Positions 7,611 to 14,129 of a DNA stretch of 33,991 bases are shown here, in pieces (positions within the stretch are counted from its first letter, which is position 1; every line of letters starts with the position of its first letter). The notes beneath the pieces were generated by a model. It was not told where the DNA came from and did not search any database. It was given only the letters and a program-made list of their open reading frames with translations. The translations under genes and the position numbers were made by a program. Origin of the DNA: an uncultured Spirochaetales bacterium (GTDB lineage Bacteria; Spirochaetota; Spirochaetia; Sphaerochaetales; Sphaerochaetaceae); contig CASEAG010000030.1 in assembly GCA_949285785.1 (NCBI GenBank), forward strand, positions 1 through 33,991, given 5' to 3'.

Positions 7611-8269
7611 GTACGTTCCAGGAAGGATTCGAGAGCCTCGAGCCTCTGTGGAGTGATGCGCCGGGATTCCCTGCATTTCCTGACGGCTCTCCTCCTGATG
7701 ACATCGTCAAGCCTGGCGAAGAAGGGAAGGCTCTCGTCCGGGTGGTACGTGTATGCGGTGGCGAAGAACCAGGCCACAGCCATCTGGAGAAGATATTCGT
7801 CGCTTCGTACATCAGCGATCGTGCCCAGCAGTTCGTCCAGATGCTCCAGGCACAGGAAGTCGCGGTCCATCAGGGCGACGATGCCGAGGCGGCGGGTCAT
7901 CGGCCGAGTGCGCGAGACCAGCGAGAGAAAGTAACCGTAGACTTCGTCCTTCTCCCTTTTCGCGTACCACAGGCTGGATGAGACCGTGTCGGTGACCATC
8001 CAGCTGACCAGCTGGGGCAGGAGCGTCTCTATGCGCTCTTTCTTCCGGCTGAACGGCTCACGGCGGGAGAAGACCATCATGGCGCGTATGATCGCATCCT
8101 CGATGCAGCCGATTTCGATGTCGTCATCATCGAGGCTTCTGGCGATGGCGCGGCACTCGGCCATCGTCAGACCCCGGCTGGGCAGCGGGCATTCCGGTGT
8201 CAGGGATTCGGTGAACGTCTTCCTCTTCTCCCGTCCGGTGTAGGGCGAGTAGTCGATCCTAGTAGCCAA
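7607..8269 (-). CDS. AlkD-like DNA alkylation repair (HEAT-repeat) protein
   Basis: The 220-residue all-helical protein resembles AlkD/AlkC-type DNA glycosylases (COG4912), which excise positively charged alkylated bases without base flipping. The core pattern is visible: LVSWMVTDTVSSSLW, with Trp90 and Asp94 at the positions of the AlkD Trp-x-x-x-Asp, then TRRLGIVALM, the stretch EYLLQMAVAWFFATA, and the C-terminal RRAVRKCRESRRIT. The start is a TTG at 8269 after GGAGAGGA, overlapping the LUD gene by 11 bases, so it is translationally coupled to it. The N-terminus is divergent, and some family members are only DNA-binding, so activity is inferred. Confidence 0.8.
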   Translation of the reverse strand: MATRIDYSPYTGREKRKTFTESLTPECPLPSRGLTMAECRAIARSLDDDDIEIGCIEDAIIRAMMVFSRREPFSRKKERIETLLPQLVSWMVTDTVSSSLWYAKREKDEVYGYFLSLVSRTRPMTRRLGIVALMDRDFLCLEHLDELLGTIADVRSDEYLLQMAVAWFFATAYTYHPDESLPFFARLDDVIRRRAVRKCRESRRITPQRLEALESFLERT

Positions 8270-8933
8270 GGTCCTCTCCGACGAGGATGACGGTGACGCG
8301 CTCCTTCTCCCTCTGCCTCTTCATGATCAGCGTGTTGCAGCAGATGGTCCCTTGTCCGCAGTCCGCATGGCACATCAGGTCCGACTCGTCGAAGGACGGG
8401 CTTATGCAGACGCCCGACTTCGTGCAGAACGTGTCGCAGCCGAGCCTGATGCAGTTGGCCGGTGCGGCGGTGTGCTTGACGCGCTCCACCGCGGCCCTGA
8501 GGTCGGGCACGATCTTGTTGACACCGGCGACTATGATCACTTTGCGCGGACCGAACACCAGACACGATATCCTGTTGCTGCGTCCATCGACCTGGTAGAT
8601 CTCCCCGTGCTGGGTTATCGCATTGGCGGAGGACAGGAACCAGTCAGAGACGTACATCCTGGCAATGAGGCGTCTGGCCTCGTCCTCGCCGATGCCCGGC
8701 ATGTTCCGGTCGATGTAGTCGGTCTTCTCCTTCAGATAGTCCATGATTCCGCATTCGGCAAGGGTCACGGACCCTCCCGAGGAGGTGGTGCTGCCCTCCG
8801 GTATGAGGGAGCGCACCAGCTTGAGCGCGTCCTCTCTGGTCTCGACATACGCCGCCTTCATGTTGTTCTGCTCGAGGGCTCGCATCGTCCTCGAGACCGT
8901 CATCTGGAGAGCCTTCCTCCTGTTTGCATCCAT
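8259..8933 (-). CDS. LUD-domain (DUF162 / LutC-like) protein
   Basis: The 224-residue protein carries the LUD fold related to LutC/YkgG of lactate-utilisation systems and to 5-formyltetrahydrofolate cyclo-ligase-like folds. Visible signatures are GSTTSSGGSVTLAECG, YVSDWFLSSANAITQHGEI, NRISCLVFGPRKVIIVAGVNKI, and a cysteine-rich end (CIRLGCDTFC, then CHADC and ICC) that could bind metal. No LutA or LutB partner is nearby. It sits between the AICAR transformylase and AlkD-like genes, with AAGGAGGAG upstream. Its substrate is unknown. The overlap with the next gene and the short gap to the previous one place it in the same transcript as purO and AICARFT. Confidence 0.85.
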   Translation of the reverse strand: MDANRRKALQMTVSRTMRALEQNNMKAAYVETREDALKLVRSLIPEGSTTSSGGSVTLAECGIMDYLKEKTDYIDRNMPGIGEDEARRLIARMYVSDWFLSSANAITQHGEIYQVDGRSNRISCLVFGPRKVIIVAGVNKIVPDLRAAVERVKHTAAPANCIRLGCDTFCTKSGVCISPSFDESDLMCHADCGQGTICCNTLIMKRQREKERVTVILVGEDLGY

Positions 8934-8948
8934 CCTTACTCCTCCTTG

Positions 8949-10118
8949 TCAGTGGTGGAACAGCCTGACGCCGGTGAAAGCCATCGTCATGCCGTGCTCG
9001 TCGGCCGCCCTGATGACCTCGTCGTCCCTCAGGGAGCCGCCGGGTTCGCTTATGAAGCCGACACCGCTTGCCGCGGCGCGGTCGATGTTGTCGCGGAAGG
9101 GGAAGAACGCATCCGATGCCAGGCTTATGCCATGCATGGATGCTATCCAGGCACTCTTCTCATCCTCGTCCATCTCCGCAGGCCTTTGGGTGAAGTATCG
9201 ACGCCAGTCGGCTACGACGTCCTCCTCCCTGCGCCCGCTCAGGTATTGTTCGATGACATTGTCCCTGTCGTTTCGTGTCAGACTGTCCTGGAAGGGCAGG
9301 TCGAGGACCTTCGGACTGTGGCGCAACAGCCACAGGTCCGCCTTGTCCCCTGCAAGACGGGTGCAGTGTATCCTGCTCTGCTGGCCGGCCCCGACACCGA
9401 TCGTCTGGCCGCGCGATGCGTAGCACACCGAGTTCGACTGCGTGTACTTCAGGGCCACCAGGGCGACGGTCAGATCCCGTATGGCCCACTGCGGCAGCTC
9501 CCGCCTCCTGGTCACGATGTTCTCGAAGTCCTTGCCGGAGGGGATGAATGTGTTGCGCTCCTGCGTGAAGGTGATGCCGAACACGCTTCTGGTCTCCAGC
9601 CGGGGAGGCTCCCAGTCCCTGTCGATGGACAGCACGCAGTAGGTCCCCTTGCGCTTTGCACACAGGATCGCGAGCGCCTCGTCAGTGTAGCCGGGTGCGA
9701 TGATGCCGTCGCTCACTTCCCGGGCGATGATCCTGGCGCATGATATGTTGCATGTGTCCGAAAGCGCGATGAAGTCGCCGAATGAGCTCATCCTGTCCGC
9801 ACCCCGGGCCCTGACGTATGCGGTGGCGATGGGACTGAGCTCCGTCTTCGCACCGACCATGTACATCCGTCTCTCGGTCTCGTCCAGCTCCAGCGCAACC
9901 GCGGCTCCGGCAGGTGAGACGTGCTTGAAGGACGTGGCGGCGGCCAGTCCCGTGGCCTTCTCCAGATCTCTCACAAGCTGCCAGCCGTTCAACGCGTCCA
10001 GCAGGTTTATGTATCCGGGCCTCCCATTGAGCACGTGTATCGGCAGGTGGCCTTCGACGCCGACCGATGCCTCCTGCTGGTTGGGATTGCACCCGTACTT
10101 CAGCTTCAGCGTGTCCAC
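8949..10118 (-). CDS. purH: AICAR transformylase (PurH transformylase domain only)
   Basis: This enzyme would transfer the formyl group of 10-formyl-THF to AICAR, giving FAICAR, in late purine biosynthesis. The 389-residue protein contains only the transformylase half of PurH. It begins with LKYGCNPNQ (equivalent of the LRYGENPHQ motif) and continues with NLLDALNGWQLV, ATSFKHVSPAGAA, SDTCNISCARIIAREVSDGIIAPGY, KYTQSNSVCYA and the C-terminal ASDAFFPFRDNID and PGGSLRDDE. The start is the GTG at 10118, one base after the PurO stop and preceded by GGGGAG; the frame runs further back but overlaps purO. The missing cyclohydrolase half is supplied by the gene just upstream. Confidence 0.9.
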   Translation of the reverse strand: MDTLKLKYGCNPNQQEASVGVEGHLPIHVLNGRPGYINLLDALNGWQLVRDLEKATGLAAATSFKHVSPAGAAVALELDETERRMYMVGAKTELSPIATAYVRARGADRMSSFGDFIALSDTCNISCARIIAREVSDGIIAPGYTDEALAILCAKRKGTYCVLSIDRDWEPPRLETRSVFGITFTQERNTFIPSGKDFENIVTRRRELPQWAIRDLTVALVALKYTQSNSVCYASRGQTIGVGAGQQSRIHCTRLAGDKADLWLLRHSPKVLDLPFQDSLTRNDRDNVIEQYLSGRREEDVVADWRRYFTQRPAEMDEDEKSAWIASMHGISLASDAFFPFRDNIDRAAASGVGFISEPGGSLRDDEVIRAADEHGMTMAFTGVRLFHH

Positions 10119-10119
10119 G

Positions 10120-10797
10120 TCACTCCCCGCATCCGGCGTCCAGTATTCTGGTATCCTGACCGATCTGGACGAAGAGGGCGACCCTGTTGGACCTGTCCAT
10201 TGCATCCCAGGTCTGTCTGGCGAATTCGTCTACGGTTGATGGAACTTCGAGAAGCTCGGGGTCCTTCGTGAATGGCACAAGCAGGTCGCTGTCGCTTTCC
10301 AGATAGGTATGGATGCAGTGGGCGTAGCCGTCCTCGGCCGGGTATGTGTAGACGATTCTGGCCTCACCGTCTCCCTCCCTGCGCACTACTGCAAGGCGGC
10401 AGGAGCGGTCGCCTTCGTCATACAGGCCGCTGATACGGCTGGTGAAGTGGGGCGCATCGTCCTCTGCACACATCTTCATCACTGCATCCTCGAACGTGCC
10501 TGAGGAGGCGAGCGTATCCGCGATCGTGTCAGTGTGGCTTCCGTTCGACACGATGATCCTGCCATCCGCTCTCTTCATGGCGTCATAGACGAGAAGGCTG
10601 GTGTCTTCAGGCCTCTCCTCGCCGAGGATGAGCGTCCTGAGCACACCATCGTCGTCGAGTGCCAGCGTGCGTTTGCGACTCGCCTCGCTCCGGCCCATGA
10701 GGGCATATGCGATTGCAGCCTTGCCCTCCCTGGTGTTGCCGAGGATGATGATGCGTCCGGGGTAGCGTCTGTTCTCGAGATATTCCGCTATGGTCAT
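10120..10797 (-). CDS. purO: IMP cyclohydrolase, PurO type
   Basis: The 225-residue protein would close FAICAR to IMP, the last step of de novo purine synthesis. It matches the IMP_cyclohyd/PurO pattern best known from archaea: NRRYPGRIIILG, then YALMGRSEASRKR, LLVYDAMK, IIVSNGSHTDTI, and DDAPHFTSRISGLYDEG. It is unrelated to the bacterial PurH N-terminal domain. AAGGAGG lies upstream of the ATG. It is the first gene of a minus-strand cluster (purO, AICARFT, LUD, AlkD-like), and adjacency to a transformylase-only PurH is strong support for the function. Confidence 0.87.
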   Translation of the reverse strand: MTIAEYLENRRYPGRIIILGNTREGKAAIAYALMGRSEASRKRTLALDDDGVLRTLILGEERPEDTSLLVYDAMKRADGRIIVSNGSHTDTIADTLASSGTFEDAVMKMCAEDDAPHFTSRISGLYDEGDRSCRLAVVRREGDGEARIVYTYPAEDGYAHCIHTYLESDSDLLVPFTKDPELLEVPSTVDEFARQTWDAMDRSNRVALFVQIGQDTRILDAGCGE

Positions 10798-10826
10798 GTC
10801 CTGCCTCCTTTTTTCTGTACTGGAGT

Positions 10827-10848
10827 CATGGCCGTGCGTGTGGCCATG
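10827..10848 (-). promoter_or_regulatory. Leader hairpin / possible operator upstream of purO
   Basis: CATGGCC (10827-10833) and GGCCATG (10842-10848) form a 7-bp inverted repeat around 8 bases. It lies between a possible -10 (TAGAAT on the minus strand, 10873-10868) and the purO ribosome-binding site. It could be a regulator site or an mRNA hairpin. It is not a recognisable purine riboswitch. Confidence 0.3.
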
Positions 10849-10916
10849 CAGTTTTTCTATGGTGTCATTCTAGCATCATCCTCTCCGGCGTGCATTGGAA
10901 AAGAGGACCACGAGTG

Positions 10917-10938
10917 CGGAAAACGGTTCCGGCTTTTT
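10917..10938 (+). terminator. Orphan terminator-like hairpin upstream of the first lipoprotein cassette
   Basis: CGGAA (10917-10921) pairs with TTCCG (10927-10931), followed by GC and five Ts. No plus-strand gene ends here. The stretch CGGTTCCGGCTTTTT recurs in the real terminator between the two lipoprotein genes (12133-12147), so this may be the leftover end of a lost lipoprotein gene. Confidence 0.4.
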
Positions 10939-10973
10939 CCATATCCGTGAAGAACCATTTTCAGGGTGCCATT

Positions 10974-11219
10974 TGTGAAATCCTGAAGAATCGTCAGCCG
11001 GGCGGGTCCGAAGCCCTTGACAAGAGGCGGGGGGGGGGTAGCCTTCCAGCAGAAAAACGAAAAGGAGAGTACCAGAATGAAGAGAATCCTTGTAATTCTG
11101 CTGGCATCGCTGATGCTGTTCAGTTTCATCGCATGCGACGACAACACGCCGACACCACCCGCTTCGGAAGAGCCTGATACGCCTGTCGATCCCGATACGC
11201 CGACACCTGAGGAGCCGGA
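10974..11219 (+). repeat. Lipoprotein expression cassette, copy A (246 bp direct repeat)
   Basis: This block recurs at 12188-12433 with no indel and 10 mismatches by my count (about 96% identical). It contains the promoter with poly-G spacer, a short leader, the RBS, the signal peptide, the lipobox cysteine and the Pro/Thr/Glu/Asp-rich linker. Homology stops exactly at the end of the linker, where the two mature domains become unrelated. Confidence 0.9.
11017..11044 (+). promoter_or_regulatory. Poly-G promoter of lipoprotein gene A
   Basis: A perfect TTGACA (11017-11022) is followed by a 16-bp spacer made of AGAGGC plus ten Gs (11029-11038), then TAGCCT (11039-11044), which keeps the three most conserved -10 bases (T1, A2, T6). 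The start would fall near 11051, with AAAAGGAGAG at 11060-11069 and ATG at 11077. Slippage in the G-run would change the -35/-10 spacing. Confidence 0.6.
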
Positions 11220-12066
11220 GGATCCTGTGGTTCCAAGCGATCCGATTTCCGTAAGATATCCTGATGGTTCTTACACAGTGGTCAAGAATGTCTCGAATGC
11301 CGAAGAGCTTACTGCTGCGCTGAACGCACTTGTCCCGGATACAAAGATTGTTCTTGCCGCCGGAACTTATGACATGAAGGACAGCGTGATGGACGACCAG
11401 TTTGCCGGACAGGGCGGATGGATGTTCCTCGTGAACGAGGACGATGTCGCCATAGTCGCAGAAAATGGTGCTGAAGTCGTCATCCAGTCCACTGACGATA
11501 TCCCCAACGGTGCTCTTGCCTCCCAGGACATGATCGCCATCGTCGGTGACAACGTGGTCCTTGCCGGCCTGACGATCGGTACCCGGGGCAGCGACAACAA
11601 GGCGGTGGATGTCATCGGAAACAATGCGACGATCGATTCGTGCACATTCATCGATGGAGCCGCACTGTATATCGCCGAATATGATCAGACTTCGGAGAAT
11701 GTCATCGACAAGGTCTCCGTCCTCTATTCGACGTTTGAAGAAGGAGCGACGGTCTCCCTCACCAGTGGTGTCGGCGGTGATATAAAGGTGAATGACAACA
11801 TGTTCAAGTCTGGATCGGCTCTTTACCTGACCGGATCCCGAGAGTCGGGATGGAATCCTGTCGGCATCGATGTGTCCAGGGCCGAGTTCGCCAGAAACAG
11901 CTTCGAGGCGGGTTCCCAGCTGAGGCTGGCATATGAAGCATCGGACAGCGAGCAGAACTCTTCTCTTGCCGGATTCGATGCATCCCTGGTCGCCTCGAAC
12001 CTTGGAGAGCCTGAAGTGTCGACCGGTGCATATGGAGAGACGATAAGGTTCTATACGGCGAAATAG
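11077..12066 (+). CDS. Lipoprotein A with predicted right-handed beta-helix domain
   Basis: The 329-residue protein starts with a lipoprotein signal peptide (MKRILVILLASLMLFSFIAC, lipobox FIA-Cys20), then an acidic Pro/Thr linker to about residue 48, so it should be lipid-anchored on the cell envelope. The rest reads like a right-handed parallel beta-helix (pectate-lyase-like): TVVKNVSNAEELTAALNAL, IVLAAGTYDMKD, DNVVLAGLTIGTRG, NNATIDSCTFIDGAALYI, and repeating short strands with N-x-F or S-x-F turns. It could bind or cleave polysaccharide; I see no catalytic residues I can assign. The ATG at 11077 has a strong RBS. The mature part seems less GC-rich than flanking genes. The first 48 residues match lipoprotein B except I18V. 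Confidence 0.85.
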   Translation: MKRILVILLASLMLFSFIACDDNTPTPPASEEPDTPVDPDTPTPEEPEDPVVPSDPISVRYPDGSYTVVKNVSNAEELTAALNALVPDTKIVLAAGTYDMKDSVMDDQFAGQGGWMFLVNEDDVAIVAENGAEVVIQSTDDIPNGALASQDMIAIVGDNVVLAGLTIGTRGSDNKAVDVIGNNATIDSCTFIDGAALYIAEYDQTSENVIDKVSVLYSTFEEGATVSLTSGVGGDIKVNDNMFKSGSALYLTGSRESGWNPVGIDVSRAEFARNSFEAGSQLRLAYEASDSEQNSSLAGFDASLVASNLGEPEVSTGAYGETIRFYTAK

Positions 12067-12115
12067 GCTTGCATCATGATACAGTTCGTCCCCTCGAGCT
12101 GTCTGATGGATTCAT

Positions 12116-12147
12116 GCCGGAATCGTTGAATGCGGTTCCGGCTTTTT
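12116..12147 (+). terminator. Rho-independent terminator of lipoprotein gene A
   Basis: GCCGGAA (12116-12122) pairs with TTCCGGC (12136-12142), followed by TTTTT. It lies 50 bases after the stop codon. Confidence 0.8.
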
Positions 12148-12187
12148 ATTTTCCATGTCTGAGACTAATCCTTCTTAAGGATGCCAG

Positions 12188-12433
12188 TGTGAAATCCTGA
12201 AGAATCCTCAGCCAGGCGGGCCCGTGGCCCTTGACAAGAGGCTGGGGGGGGGTAGCCTTCCAGCAGAAAAACGAAAAGGAGAGTACCAGAATGAAGAGAA
12301 TCCTTGTAATTCTGCTGGCATCGCTGATGCTGTTCAGCTTCGTCGCATGCGACGACAACACACCGACACCACCCGCATCGGAAGAGCCTGATACGCCTGT
12401 CGATCCCGATACGCCGACACCTGAGGAGCCGGA
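12188..12433 (+). repeat. Lipoprotein expression cassette, copy B (246 bp direct repeat)
   Basis: This is the second copy of the block at 10974-11219, offset by 1214 bases with no gaps. Six of the ten differences lie upstream of the -10 box and four in the coding part. Only one of these changes an amino acid (I18V). Confidence 0.9.
12231..12258 (+). promoter_or_regulatory. Poly-G promoter of lipoprotein gene B
   Basis: TTGACA (12231-12236), a 16-bp spacer of AGAGGCT plus nine Gs (12244-12252), and TAGCCT (12253-12258). The tract is one G shorter than in copy A because a T replaces the first G, so the spacing is the same in both. RBS AAAAGGAGAG at 12274-12283 and ATG at 12291. Confidence 0.6.
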
Positions 12434-12956
12434 AGGTGAGGACTGGTTGAGCAAAATCGAGAAGACAACCGATAGTCTCACAATCAGTGATGGTGTTGGC
12501 AAGATCGTAGGTCTTGGCGCGTATTTCCAGCCGGAATATGAAGATGGAAAGACGTATGAACTGTCGTATGATCTGACTCTTGTCGAGACCTATGAAGGCA
12601 CGATCGAGTTCAACCACAATTTCGTAGGCGGAACGCATTACGGACAGGCATATCTTGTGCTTGATCCTGAGGAGACGGGAGTCAAGGCCACCCTAAGACG
12701 TGAAGCTTCCACGATTGATGCGGAAGAGGCTGGTATAATCGAATATGCCAATGATTCGACAGTCACTGTCAAGGCCGTTTATGCCCCTGTCGATGAAGAC
12801 ACATGGTCTGTAACGGTCAGCGTGAACGGCCATTCGTTCAAGGCGGTGGAGACTCCTGTAGACAAGACGACGGCTCCGAGTTCTCTGTTCTGGTGTATCT
12901 ATAATGCTGGAGAAGGATGTGGTAGCATCTCCAACTGCAGGCTGCTGACGAAGTAG
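12291..12956 (+). CDS. Lipoprotein B with unrelated beta-rich domain
   Basis: The 221-residue protein has the same signal peptide and linker as lipoprotein A (lipobox FVA-Cys20, TPTPEEPE ending at 48). It then carries a different ~170-residue domain beginning EDWLSKIEKTTDSLTISDG. That part alternates strands and turns (YFQPEYEDGKTYELSYDLTL, TVTVKAVYAPVDEDTWSVTVSVNG, LFWCIYNAGEGCGSISNC). I read it as a beta-sandwich (jelly-roll) domain of the type that often binds carbohydrate, but I do not recognise the family. It is likely envelope-anchored. It stands alone with its own promoter and terminator. Codon use looks less GC-biased than in neighbours, which fits a fast-evolving or acquired surface protein. 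Confidence 0.82.
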   Translation: MKRILVILLASLMLFSFVACDDNTPTPPASEEPDTPVDPDTPTPEEPEGEDWLSKIEKTTDSLTISDGVGKIVGLGAYFQPEYEDGKTYELSYDLTLVETYEGTIEFNHNFVGGTHYGQAYLVLDPEETGVKATLRREASTIDAEEAGIIEYANDSTVTVKAVYAPVDEDTWSVTVSVNGHSFKAVETPVDKTTAPSSLFWCIYNAGEGCGSISNCRLLTK

Positions 12957-13051
12957 ATTTTTCTGATGGAGAAGATCTGATACGATTTCGAAGCTTGAAT
13001 CAGTCCTGTCCTCGTCCGATCCCCTCTGACGAGAAGAACGGATAACAGTTT

Positions 13052-13086
13052 TGCCGGAGCCGGATGATTCCTGCTCCGGCATTTTC
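13052..13086 (+). terminator. Rho-independent terminator of lipoprotein gene B
   Basis: TGCCGGAGC (13052-13060) pairs perfectly with GCTCCGGCA (13073-13081), followed by TTTTC. The 13087-13199 stretch after it holds nothing I can identify. Confidence 0.75.
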
Positions 13087-13199
13087 TTCGTCTCGATTGA
13101 AGGCTGGAATTGCTACGATCATGTATCATGACATGAGTCCACTTGTACTGAATCCGGCACTCTGATTGGGGAAAATACGAAACGGCATGATGGAAGCTG

Positions 13200-13228
13200 T
13201 TGACATTGTTTTTCATAAGGTATATATT
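13200..13228 (+). promoter_or_regulatory. Promoter of the initiator tRNA gene
   Basis: TTGACA (13200-13205), a 17-bp spacer and TATATT (13223-13228) form a near-consensus promoter. It ends 15 bp before the tRNA 5' end. Confidence 0.7.
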
Positions 13229-13243
13229 CGCAAAAGCATTCGA

Positions 13244-13316
13244 CGCAGGGTAGAGCAGTTGGCAGCTCATCGGGCTCATAACCCGGGGGTCGTAGGTTCG
13301 AGTCCTACCCCTGCTA
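13244..13316 (+). tRNA. Initiator tRNA-fMet (anticodon CAT)
   Basis: The anticodon CAT is at 13277-13279 in loop CTCATAA. The anticodon stem carries the three consecutive G-C pairs (GGG/CCC) that mark initiator tRNA. The acceptor stem CGCAGGG/CCCTGCT leaves position 1-72 unpaired (C opposite T), the other initiator hallmark. The T-arm is GTAGG-TTCGAGT-CCTAC, and A73 is at 13316. CCA is not encoded and must be added by the CCA-adding enzyme. Confidence 0.95.
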
Positions 13317-13323
13317 GAGACGG

Positions 13324-13359
13324 ACGGCATCCATGACATGTGGGTGCCGTTCTTCGTTT
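13324..13359 (+). terminator. Terminator after tRNA-fMet
   Basis: ACGGCATCC (13324-13332) pairs with GGGTGCCGT (13342-13350; one G-U), followed by TCTTCGTTT. Confidence 0.6.
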
Positions 13360-13372
13360 GAGGCCACTGTCC

Positions 13373-13402
13373 GTGACAATCCTCGTTGCCTTCTGCTATC
13401 CT
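13373..13402 (+). promoter_or_regulatory. Putative rsmI promoter giving a leaderless transcript
   Basis: GTGACA (13373-13378), an 18-bp spacer and TATCCT (13397-13402). The ATG at 13410 is 7 bases past the -10, where transcription itself should start. No Shine-Dalgarno is present. Confidence 0.4.
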
Positions 13403-13409
13403 TCATGCC

Positions 13410-14129
13410 ATGAGCACTCTCTATATGGTCGCAGGCCCGATAGGCAATCTCGACGACATCACCATCAGGGCTCTCAAGGTACTCGAGGCGGTGGATGTCG
13501 TGGCCTGCGAGGACACCCGTCACACGGGGCAGCTGCTGACGCACTTCAACCTGAAGAAGAGATGCATAGCCTGCCATGCCCACAACGAGGAAGACAGCGC
13601 GAAGGGCATCGTGTCCCTTCTGGACAGGGGCCAGAATGTCGCCTACATGTCCGATGCAGGGACTCCGGGCATCTCTGATCCGGGTGCAAGGCTGGTGGAG
13701 GCGGTCAGGACCGCCGGACACGAGGTCGTGCCGATACCGGGGGCAAGCGCCTTCGTCACTCTGCTCAGCGCAGCCGGCAATGTGGGCAGGACATACACCT
13801 TCGAGGGCTTCCTGTCACCAAAGCGGGGAAGACGGGTGAGAAGGCTGGAGGAGCTCGTCGCACGGGGAGAGAGCTTCATCATCTACGAGTCCCCGTTCCG
13901 CGTGCTCAGGACACTGGAGGACATCAGGGACGTCGATCCTGCCTGCCGCGTAGTGATGGGACGTGAGCTGACAAAGCAGTTCGAGGAGATTCTCAGCGCC
14001 CCTGTGGACGAGATCATCTCGTCCCTCGCCACGAGAAGCGCGGTGAAGGGCGAGTTCGCCCTTGTCGTGGTCCCATCGCAAGGAGGCACGGATGCTGACG
14101 CTGAAGAAGATCAGGACTCTGAAGCCTAG
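13410..14129 (+). CDS. rsmI: 16S rRNA 2'-O-methyltransferase (C1402)
   Basis: RsmI would use S-adenosylmethionine to methylate the ribose of C1402 in the decoding centre of 16S rRNA. The 239-residue protein belongs to the tetrapyrrole-methylase fold. It shows MVAGPIGNLDDITIRALKVL at the N-terminus, ACEDTRHTGQLLTHF, YMSDAGTPGISDPGARL, PIPGASAF, and YESPFRVLRTL. It is shorter at the C-terminus than E. coli RsmI (286 aa), as in many bacteria. The ATG at 13410 gives the conserved start; there is no RBS. Its last 38 bases overlap the next gene. Confidence 0.95.
   Translation: MSTLYMVAGPIGNLDDITIRALKVLEAVDVVACEDTRHTGQLLTHFNLKKRCIACHAHNEEDSAKGIVSLLDRGQNVAYMSDAGTPGISDPGARLVEAVRTAGHEVVPIPGASAFVTLLSAAGNVGRTYTFEGFLSPKRGRRVRRLEELVARGESFIIYESPFRVLRTLEDIRDVDPACRVVMGRELTKQFEEILSAPVDEIISSLATRSAVKGEFALVVVPSQGGTDADAEEDQDSEA

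Noticed and set aside
6453-7934. Plus-strand open frame (493 codons) opposite trpB
   Set aside because: It is complementary to the well-conserved trpB reading frame, with composition typical of an antisense shadow in GC-rich DNA.
11017-11076. Open frame from a TTG at the -35 box through the poly-G run in frame with lipoprotein A (and the same at 12231-12290 for B), suggesting translational phase variation
   Set aside because: There is no RBS before the TTG, a 20-residue extension would bury the signal peptide, and a strong RBS precedes the ATG downstream of the tract. Slippage would not affect reading from that ATG.
10981-12260. The two cassette copies as terminal repeats of a mobile element around lipoprotein gene A
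   Set aside because: The repeats are direct and include coding sequence and promoter. There is no transposase, terminal inverted repeat or target duplication; tandem gene duplication explains them better.
13244-13360. tRNA-fMet as an integration (att) site for a genomic island containing the lipoprotein genes
   Set aside because: I found no second copy of the tRNA 3' end nearby and no integrase. The tRNA has its own promoter and terminator.
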